The notes beneath the pieces were generated by a model that searched no databases, was not told the origin of the DNA, and saw only the letters and a list, made by a program, of their open reading frames with translations. DNA of 64,000 nucleotides from Erigeron canadensis. Its lineage: Eukaryota > Streptophyta > Magnoliopsida > Asterales > Asteraceae. Positions 12,318 to 21,056 of this stretch are shown in pieces (positions within the stretch are counted from its first letter, which is position 1; each line of letters begins with the position of its first letter). The position numbers and the translations under genes are program-made. The stretch covers positions 3,583,513 to 3,647,512 of the forward strand of contig NC_057762.1 in NCBI RefSeq assembly GCF_010389155.1. The letters are read 5' to 3'.

Positions 12318-12639
12318 GGGTGTGTTTAGTTGTAATAAACTTTTTCTAATATCCATTGTCAGTTTTCAAAAACATGGAAAGGGTTTTTCATCTCTCGAAA
12401 ACCTTTAAAAACTTTGGAAAAAAAAAATCTTTGGAAACACGTTTAGTTTGCAACTTTCGAAAACAAAAGGGTTTTCCATTTCTTAAGTGGAAAATATTTA
12501 GAAAACTATAAAAATGAGTTTTCCAAGAGGTATTTATAAGTTGGAAAATTATTTTGGAAAATCACTTCTGAACACGTTATCTGTTTTCAGTAAAAAACTT
12601 TCTAGAAAACTCGACTACTTTCTACAACTAAACACACCC
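12318..12639. mobile_element. Tourist-like MITE (PIF/Harbinger type)
   Basis: A 322-bp element with terminal inverted repeats starting GGGTGTGTTTAGTTGTA and ending TACAACTAAACACACCC. It is flanked by TAA at 12,315-12,317 and again at 12,640-12,642, the Harbinger-type target duplication. The interior is rich in GGAAAA/TTTTCC words, with no coding capacity. It sits about 310 bp past the stop codon of the U11/U12-48K gene and may lie in or near its 3' untranslated region. Confidence 0.88.
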
Positions 12640-12950
12640 TAACACTTCCAGACTCAGTTTCTCCAAAAATCCAGAGCTTTACTGAATTAACATAATCTTT
12701 GTAATCAGATTTGTTACTCTAAATGATCATAAACAATTTTTACAAAAATGTTTCAGGGGAACCCAACTAGGATTGTATGACAACATACCCATTTTGACCC
12801 ATTACTCAGCCCGGTCATTTTGCCACATCTGCTTATTACCAAGAACGAAGGACAATTTCAAAAGCATACCTCTTTCTAGAATTTGAAGCCCCTACATACT
12901 CACCAGAACAACAATGGCAGGACAGATTGGTTAATCATACTAGCTATCGG

Positions 12951-15900
12951 TTAGAGATCATCATCATCAACGTCATGCGATTTAGAAGGATGATATCTGT
13001 CCTCAAATTCAATGGTTACATTGGAAGATGATCTCATGTTCTTGTGCTCACTCCTTCGGCTATTAACATGTGACCTGCCATGATCGCTATCAGGGTTTGA
13101 AACGTAGCTTTTTCTGGAGTGTCTCTGCTTGTCTTGTTGTCTATGATCATGAGAACGGCTACTACTTCTACGCCCATTGGTTTTCTTGGAAAAATATTCT
13201 TCATGTTGTTCATCATGTCTCTGCTTGTCACCTTTTTCTTTGATCACGTCCTCAGATCTTTCGGATCTCATACTGATATCAGAAGTTTGTTTTGGTCCTC
13301 TTCGGCTAATTTTGTCACGAATATGATTGTTTTCATATTTATCTGCATGCACATCACTCATGGCAGAAGGTTCTGATGCAACGCTTGTGGACTCTACCAG
13401 AGGCTGACCACCCATGTTTGCACACTTGATTTCTTGCATGTATTCGTCAATTATATCTCTCATGACCTTTTAAAAGAACGAAATTACATAATAAAATATC
13501 AGAGCGTGTGGTGAACATCAAATGGATGCAAGTACCAATAAGCAAACAAATGAACATTTACAATTACATACAAGCCACGAAAAAACGTATCTACATCGCA
13601 TATCTGATCGTTACGGACAAAACAAATGAATACCAAGAGAAACAGGTTACATGGCTTAACGTGTCAATCGTATCCCAAAGTGTCATTTCACTACAAAAGA
13701 ACTAAAAAATCATTTTATTCGTAGATACAGATTATTAATTTATTTTTATTATTAAAACAATGCATAGTAATCATATTTGACCCAACCAGAACCAATGAAT
13801 TCCCTGTGTTGACCCACTATCAATCAGCCTATGTTGCCACCTCTACTTAAATTCCATACACTGAATCCAGTTGCAGAAATACAGATTATCTAATATCAGG
13901 CAATGCCAATTTTTATACAAGAGATGCATGGACAACAAGAAAACACAAAGATAACTAAATAAGCCTATCTATAAAAGATATAGTTGCTAACCTGAGTAGT
14001 ACTTCTTTTCATTTTTTTGCCACGATATGACATTCTTCGCCTTTTGTAATCCCTTTCTTCAGCTAACAATTCCTCTCGTGACTTATTTTTATTCGAATCC
14101 TACAAAAACAAAACTAATGAGTTGAAAGATATAAAATACAGAGCAATAAAAATTGTACACAATAAAAATGATGAACTAAACAATAAATTGCGTATACATT
14201 TTAAGGTGCATACATATAGCACGATGTTTCAAACAAACAGCAAAAGTATCATAATTTATAATGAATAAAAATAAAAACAATTACATCTTTAAGTTATTTG
14301 TCATTACATATCCAACAGAATGTCTTAACATACCTGGTTACCTCCACGATTCCAAAGTACACCGTCATGTTCGATTATAGGTCTATAATTTGGACGTTTT
14401 TTGCGCTCTTCTTCGGCCATTTTTGATATATATGCGTGTTCTTGCACTCTGCAATAGAGTACCACTAATCAGATGTTTTATCACATAGATAATATAAATA
14501 GATAATGCATTAGAACAGCTTATTTAACTTTAGATGGTCACATAGAACAAAACTGAAGACCACGAAAAGATCCAAATCACATAGTTATATGAGTGGCATT
14601 AGTAAGTGACTTCAATAAAACAAAACTATTTGTTAAAGGTTGTCACTTTATATACATCGTTCCAAAATCAAATCTTTCTAACATTATATACTTATATTAC
14701 ATCACATGTGCAATTAAAAATGTATAGTGCGGAAATAACTGTTACGATACTACGGGGAAATACCTTTGATAAGCCGGAACAAACCGTGAAGCCCGTATCC
14801 CTTTGATTCTTGTCTCCAAAGCCGCACGTTGATACAATGCAGCAACAGCCGCCGCTACCTGTGAAACCAAAACCACCGTCGTTCCACTTCCATCTTTTTC
14901 CTCAGTCAACCTAACGGATTCCCCGACCCTGTCCTCACCAAAATTAAACAAAGATCCCGACGAAGCAATAATTAACGATTGCTTCAACATATTAACCGCA
15001 AACAACTTCCCGTTCACTTCCCCATACAACACACCAAACTGTTCACCTAACCACATCATCACTTTCACCAAAACCGGACACTCAAACCGATAACTCCCAC
15101 CCGTCCCGACCCCTTTCAAAACCGACATTAAATACTTACTAGCTTCCCTAGCAATAGCTTTCAAGCAAACCTTAAACAATACAAAAATATGATCCCTCAT
15201 AAACGCATCAACCACAACACCGTAAAAAGGTGAATTAACTAAAATCCATTCCTTCAACTCCTCGTTTCCTAAAACGTAACAACTTAAAATTGTACGCAAA
15301 ACGGCGTAAGAATAAAAGCTCGGGTAATCCTTCCATCTAAATATTTCTATTCTAACATTAAAACATTCAGAAGCAAGTAATCTACACAGCATAATATCAA
15401 TATCTGTAATAATATCATCATTAGTATTTTCACATTCATTAAATAAAACAACAGGAAATGTAAAATTACTATTTTCACTCGTGTTATCGCGAATCGGAAA
15501 TGTAACGACAGCAGGGGAGTTTAAATAGAAAAAGTTGGGAGCAAGTGAGGTGTGGTGAGGGTTTAAGGAAATGGAAACGACGTCGTTTTGGTTAGGGTTT
15601 GTGTTTGGAATAGTGGGAGGGTGATTTAGGGGAATGGAAACGACGTCGTTTTGGTTGGTGTTTGTGTTTGTGTTTGGAATGGTGGGAGGGTGATTTAAGG
15701 GAAGGGAAACGACGTCGTTTTGAGGGGAGATTGGGGAAGGGGAATCGGGGCAAATGAGATGGTGGTGAAAGAGGGAAGAGGGCGGGAGATGGTGGTTGGG
15801 ATTGAACTGACAGGGGACGAAGGATTTGGAATTGGAATTGGAATTGGGTGGGGGAATTGGAAATGGGAGGAATTGGGCAGAGAGGGAATGGAGGGTGGAT

Positions 15901-16055
15901 TCGGAGAGATGGATGAGGTGTTTTAGGGATGAGAGTGTGGTTTGGAGATTCGGAGGTTGGGAATTGGTGATTCTAGGGTTTGGATTTGGGTTTGGAGGGG
16001 GAGGGGGAGGGGGAGGAGGAGGGAGAAAGGTGAACGCAGGAGATGCTGAATCCAT
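12951..16055 (-). CDS. U11/U12-48K: U11/U12 snRNP 48 kDa protein (minor spliceosome)
   Basis: Four exons, all with GT-AG borders and consistent phase: 14764-16055, 14334-14448, 13992-14099, 12951-13466. They encode about 676 aa. The N-terminus is a polyproline run followed by a CHHC zinc finger (C82, H88, H98, C102), the module by which this protein recognises the U11 5' splice-site complex. A central helical region follows (about 215-430). Exon 2 encodes VQEHAYISKMAEEERKKRPN and the IIEHDGVLWNRGG motif. The C-terminus is basic and Arg/Ser-rich, ending DVDDDDL, as in splicing factors. By family knowledge it acts in the nucleus in the U11/U12 di-snRNP that starts removal of U12-type introns. 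Three tandem repeats (NDVVSLPLNHPPTIP type) follow the zinc finger and look lineage-specific. None of the gene's own introns looks U12-type. Confidence 0.9.
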
Positions 16056-16175
16056 ACAAGAAGACTGTTGTTTCTTTGGTGGCGTTTGTTTTAGCTTTTT
16101 TATGATATGATTTTAGTTGGTTGGTTAAACCGTAAAATCATACATATAATCTGGAAAATTATAAATCCTCATAAC

Positions 16176-16242
16176 CAATCCTCTAAATATATTCCCTTGT
16201 TGACATTGATTTTTCACATATCACGATCCTATCAATTAGAAC
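16176..16242 (+). repeat. 67-bp dispersed repeat, copy 1 (partner at 40,350-40,416)
   Basis: The segment from ACCAATCCTCTAAATATA to CTATCAATTAG recurs in the same orientation at 40,350-40,416 with two or three differences. Nothing similar flanks it on either side. It lies just upstream of the U11/U12-48K start, in the likely promoter or 5' UTR region. Confidence 0.7.
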
Positions 16243-17450
16243 AAACCCGCTCAATTCCCTGCTTTCCCTTTGTCTTAAAAGCATTTTAAGTTTTAAAACA
16301 GATGCTCCCCTCGGGATTTTCAATCCGGATGATTCACTATTTCCCCATCACACACAGATCTTATCTTACTCCCCTTGCCGCCATCACCACTCCACCTTCA
16401 AGCCCCCTGCCGCCGCCACCAATACTCCACCATCTATGACGCCATCACCTTCTTATCTCATTCCTGGTAAATGTTCAAGCCCCCTTGCCGCCACTTCACC
16501 ATTTACAACGTTGCCAATTCTATTATAATTAGCTATTATAGATTAAATTAATTTAGATTTAATTAAAGTACTATTTATTTATGATTCTTGGATTTTTTAT
16601 TTTCAAGGATCAAAAACCAACCAAGGTGATACGTTGTTTGATGATATTCGAAACCGACAAAGCCACAAAACTCAAAAGAAGCCACATATAAAGAACAGCC
16701 GAGTCCCCCTCAACTGGGATTGATTTCGACTTACCCCGTCTGTATTCCTGGATGTGTTCAAGTGACATACTCCAATTTTAGTGACTCCCGAACACATTGC
16801 AGTTGGTGCTACATATTCTAAAGGCATGTTGGGTAAAGGTTCAACCGGATTTTTTTTATGAATCATTAAAATAATCATTGTAATATGGAGCAACATGATA
16901 ACAAAACACATAGTCTTTAAATATCAGTTGAACATTTTTGTATATATCAATATCAGCAATTGAAAATGCTTTGTGAGACTTTATATCCTTTTAAACCCTT
17001 CAACCCATTCCATTTTTTAGCTAGGTTGTTAACTCTGTAGAGTAGCAAATGAAGAAAAATATGCTATTTGGTGTAAACTCCTGGTTGCAGTTGTTAATAC
17101 CATTATCATATTTCGGGAAAAATCAATATAGCAATTGTAAGCGGATTGGCTAAAACAATAGAAAATCACTTCCAAAAACTCCCCCTTGCTGTTGTGAACA
17201 TAAACGCGGGCCAGAGGAACTTCAGTACAAGAAGTGGTTTCAAATCTAGAGCTTTGCAACTTTACACCATTGTATCATATAAACCAGTAGCATGCCCACT
17301 GATATTATGATGTGTTTATTATACTTGCGTAGTTTTGCTATCACAAATAGTCAAATAGTACATAGACATTCTGCATTTTCTAAGCTGCTTTAGTGATTTT
17401 ACAAATTATGTGGACTGAATATTCTATGTCTTGCAATATATAAAGACATG
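16243..17450. other. Intergenic; C-rich patch, no gene recognised
   Basis: 16,370-16,520 is C-rich with repeated CCGCCGCCACC and CACCATCTA words (degenerate tandem character). The remainder carries only short frames without domains (16,672-16,911 and 17,029-17,259, minus strand). Confidence 0.45.
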
Positions 17451-17455
17451 ATAAC

Positions 17456-18118
17456 TGTTGGATCAGGGATTCGCTGAGGGACTCAGCGAGTGACTCATTC
17501 AGCGAGCTCTCAGCGAGCACATACATCTGCAAGCATGATCTATCATCAAAGTCTAAGGGATATATGTTCAATGACTCATTGTCCAGTATTTGTAAGTCAA
17601 ATATGAGCGGGAATTTGAAGAATAGAAGAATGGTCCCAAGGACACGTGTTGAAAGATCAAGATAAAGACATGTGACTTTGTACTACTTCGGTGCAATGGA
17701 GTTTCTCTTTCATACCGTTTTTGGAAACAAACAAGATGAAGGAAAGAGACCTCTGCAGATCTGAATGATCCACCAATAGATAGTTGACAACTTTCATGTG
17801 TCAACATCTACTAGGGTAGTCATGTGATTCCTTATCTGCCTATAAAAGGAATCACTTGACCTAGCCACAAAACTGTTGGTGTGTTCCACAGTTTTTACTT
17901 TATTCTCTTTAGTTATTTGTTAAGTTTTTGTGTGTTCAAAAACTTAACATATTTTTCGGTTTATTGTTGTTGTTAAACAACCATCCATGTTTTCATCGTT
18001 TAGTTTGAAATACATATAACTAAACAAAGTTCTTTACTTCTCGTCTCTATTCTTGTTATTTAATATTTATATTACAAGTTAGTTAATTAAACACAAGTAG
18101 TGCATTCACAGACCAACA
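17456..18118 (+). mobile_element. Solo LTR of an LTR retrotransposon
   Basis: The 663-bp sequence begins TGTTGG and ends CCAACA, the canonical TG...CA inverted termini. It is flanked by the direct repeat ATAAC (17,451-17,455 and 18,119-18,123), a perfect 5-bp target duplication. A promoter TATAAAAG box lies at 17,841. The next feature after the right end is host sequence, not a primer-binding site, so this is a solo LTR left by recombination. Near the left end the motif ACTCAGCGAGTGACTC repeats imperfectly. A truncated relative lies at 27,728-27,958. Confidence 0.92.
17841..17848 (+). promoter_or_regulatory. TATA box of the solo LTR
   Basis: TATAAAAG lies 386 bp into the LTR, where the U3 promoter is expected. 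It would drive plus-strand transcription. Confidence 0.6.
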
Positions 18119-18609
18119 ATAACTAATGAGTGTTATTGGCTTTATTCTTTTGCATAATATATATGAGGCATGACCTGTAAGACGATGCATCGTATGTTTA
18201 AAGTTAAGGTTGGCACTATGCTGCCATGCTGGTGTGTCACTCTCTTTTGCTATTCTTGAACCACATTGCTCAATCTCATACCTGAATTTACTTTCATACT
18301 TGAATTTACTTTCATACTTGCCCTCTTTTGTTTCTCGGTAATCAGGACATCTAACCCCTGTCAATTATATCCGCCGCAACGCGCGAGTACCATGCTAGTA
18401 TTTAATAAATGTCTTTTTCAGGGTTAAGTAATTATAGCTTAGTAATTATGAAACATTTGGCAACGTCTAAGTCCACGTGATCTTAAAAGATAATGAAATG
18501 TCTAAACCGCTCGATTGAATCATGATTGTAGGCTATTAGTTTTATGACATCCAGAATTTGTGTTTCATGGCATTGATTATGGGGCGGCTGATACATGTTC
18601 GAATACGGC

Positions 18610-18845
18610 CCCAACTTCAATTAAGAAATTACGACCTCCTTTTTAAAATACTAAATACGACCTCGTATTTGAACAATACGAGCCCAAGAACCGATTACGA
18701 CCCCAAGGTCAAATACGACCTCGCAAAACAGATTTACGTCCTGGGTGATTTACGACCTCGTTTTTAGAAAATGAATACGATGTCAACAAAATGCGACCTC
18801 GCATTTAAATACGACCTCGTATCGCGATTTGCGACCCGGAGGTGT
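18610..18845. repeat. Field of TACGACCTCG-type short repeats
   Basis: About ten degenerate copies of the 10-mer TACGACCTCG (variants TACGACCCC, TGCGACCTCG, TACGTCCTGG) occur at irregular spacing of about 15-30 bp. They are separated by AT-rich linkers. The composition is unlike the surroundings. The plus-strand frame at 18,558-18,767 is a by-product. Confidence 0.55.
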
Positions 18846-19339
18846 TTGCTACCTCAGATTCAGATCTGGAACTTGGTCTATTATGACCCCGACGAGCTGT
18901 TTTCATAAAACTCATATTTTTCACCCTAGATCACGATTTAACTAGTTTTTGGGTTATAAAATGCATAGATTTTGAACATAAACATAAAAATGAAGGTTTG
19001 ATTCACTTTCTTTACCCAAATCCATTCTTTTTCTTGACTTTTAAGATTAAAGTTTATAAAATAAAAAGAACTTTTAGATCTAAACTAAAAACGGGATCTA
19101 AGCCATAAAACTCACGATTTGGTTATGGAATCGGGTAGCTATAACCGATCTATGAACAAATTTGATGATAACAATCTTAGGTCTTGGATTTTGATAAAGA
19201 AAGTAAGTAGATTCCTATAGAGATAAAATGGGATAGTAAGGATGGGGTAGCAAAACTTTTAGTGAGAGAGTGGATGAGTGAAAATGATAAGGAAAATGGG
19301 GTAGTAAGGATGGGGTTAGCTTGACACAATTTACACATA

Positions 19340-19560
19340 ATCTATAAATGTAGATTATGGGTTTTGGATCACGTTGGGTTAGCTTCGGGTCTGTGTCAGG
19401 TTGAATCAGCTTGGGTTCTGGGTCAGGTTGGGGTTGGGTTAGTTCAGCTTGGGGTTGGGTTGGGTTAGCTTGGGGTTGACCAAGCTGACCCAGAACCTGG
19501 GCTGACCAAACTGACCCGAGCTGACCAACCAAGCTGACCACCCAAGCTGACCAAAAGTTT
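19340..19560. repeat. GGTTGGGTTAGCTTGG / AGCTGACC repeat field
   Basis: The left half repeats TTGGGTTAGCTTGGGG-type words. From about 19,477 the same words appear as their complements (AAGCTGACC, CAAGCTGACCCAG). The region is therefore internally repetitive and partly inverted. On the minus strand it reads as a Gln/Pro/Leu repeat peptide (within 19,215-19,589). No family is recognised. Confidence 0.5.
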
Positions 19561-19924
19561 GATTTATTTACAAAAATGTCACCGCGCAATTTTTTTTAAA
19601 AAACGACGTGTCACACTCTGATTGGTTAGTATAACATTCTTTCCCTTCTCTCCTTAACACACCTTCTTACTTGATCTCTCTCCTATATATATATATATAT
19701 TATATAAGATGGGCAAAAAGGGGTTTCTCAACGACGACCTTGATAATTGTTAACATGTATGTAACAAAATACGTGATCACCCTTGAATTATGGCCCAAGA
19801 CATGATCTTCTACAAGGGGAAATGATGACATTTCTTGATCCCCAAATCTTCTCCTTTCTAACACTCCCTCAAGTTGAATAGTGGGATTTCCAATATTCAA
19901 CTTGGATTGGTTTTGAGTTTGAAT

Positions 19925-20292
19925 TGAGCTACCGCCTTCTTCAGACATGGTAGTTTTGGGTTGGGTTACCGCCTTCTTCAGACATGGTAACTTTGATTTG
20001 AGTTGCCGCCTTTAGACATGGCAGTCGTTTCTTTTGAGCTGCCGTCTTCAGACATGGTAGCTTTTGGTTTGATCTACCGCCTTCTTCAGACATGGTAGAT
20101 TTTGGTTTGGACTACCGTCTTTTTTAGACATGGTAGTTTTGGTTAGATCTACCGCCTTCTTTAGACATGGTAGATTTTGATTTGATCTACCGCCTTCTTC
20201 AGACATGGTATATACTTGATTTGAGATACCGTCTTCAACATGGTAGTCTCACAATTTTGTTTGTGAGATACCGCATTTGGACATGGTATTTG
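19925..20292. repeat. Tandem array of ~38-bp units with self-complementary ends
   Basis: About nine to ten units of the form (arm)ACCGCCTTCTTCAGACATGGT(arm). In each unit the bases just outside ACC and GGT are complementary and differ between units together: GTTACC/GGTAAC, ATCTACC/GGTAGAT, ACTACC/GGTAGT, AGCTGCC/GGTAGCT (with one G-T pair), ATACC/GGTAT. Each unit can fold as a hairpin with a 12-16 nt loop. The minus strand of most units starts ATGTCTGAAGAAGGCGG, but the 38-bp period breaks any continuous frame. Confidence 0.8.
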
Positions 20293-20731
20293 TTTGTTTT
20301 AGCTAATTCGGAACTTAAACCTTCGTCGCCGGCAGCCGCTATAGTGGCTTAGAGTTTAATGGCTTTGAGTTAAGCAAGAATGAATAGATGATGAGACCCG
20401 CTCAATTATCGGATCTGTCGAAGTCGAACTAAAAAACTGAACTGATGCTTACGAAAACCAAAGAAACAAATTGATATCCTTTTTGTCCTTTTTCTGCACA
20501 ATCCCCTTACGGCACCTTAACAGCACCTCAATATTAATTGCTAATTGCTTTTAATGTTGTTTTTGTTGTTTGGACGAGTGGATAGCACGAATGGATCGGT
20601 AATATATGAATTGATATTATTGTTATAGTTGTTGAGATAAACAAAACAAATTGGTTTTGGTTCTTTGTGATTTGTTGGTTTCGACAGGTGTGTCGAATTA
20701 TTTTATTTTTTTAGGGTTTGGTTTTTTTCTT

Positions 20732-20744
20732 GGCTCTAATACCA
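20732..20744 (-). other. Primer-binding site of the copia-like element
   Basis: On the minus strand TGGTATTAGAGCC follows the LTR end AACA directly. It is one base away from TGGTATCAGAGC, the initiator-tRNA-Met primer site common in plant copia elements. Confidence 0.7.
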
Positions 20745-21056
20745 TGTTAACAATTTGATATAAAAGATAGAGATTAATTATTATTAATAGGCTTTAGAAG
20801 CCTTCAAGAAAAACAAACACACGAAAGGACTACATTGTAAATATTGTGATTCTTAATTGTAATACTAAAGCCTTTATTTATAGGCTAGACAATGTGAAAC
20901 ACACTAAGATAAATCATGCAGAAAATAAAGAAATAAGTAAATAAAATCTGTCCGGTGAATTATGCCCTTGAATTATGGCCAAGACATGATCTTCTGGGAA
21001 ATGATGACATTTTCTTGAGCCCCAAATCTTCTCCTTTCTAACACCATGAATGTTAA

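Larger units (their letters stand above)
19748..21043 (-). mobile_element. Small non-autonomous copia-like LTR element
   Basis: Read on the minus strand: 5' LTR 20,745-21,043 (TGTTAG...TTAACA, 299 bp), a primer-binding-site-like TGGTATTAGAGCC at 20,744-20,732, and an 881-bp internal region. A purine tract CTTGAGGGAG then leads directly into a second TGTTAGAAAGGAG start at 19,863. The left copy of the LTR is only about 116 bp. It matches the right LTR over its first ~85 bp and then diverges. The internal region has no gag-pol and consists largely of a tandem hairpin repeat. No target duplication was found. The right end lies 13 bp from the stop codon of the resistance gene. Confidence 0.75.

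Noticed and set aside
13034..13376. Additional frames overlapping U11/U12-48K exon 4
   Set aside because: The minus-strand frame in the correct phase joins the other three exons. The alternatives have no domain and no splice context.
14449..14763. U12-type intron in the U11/U12-48K gene itself
   Set aside because: The donor reads GTATTTCC, which does not match the U12 consensus RTATCCTT, and no branch-site match was seen.
15720..16110. Two plus-strand open frames of 68 and 94 codons opposite U11/U12-48K exon 1
   Set aside because: They are antisense shadows of the polyproline and repeat-coding region, Gly/Glu-rich only because the other strand encodes Pro/Asn.
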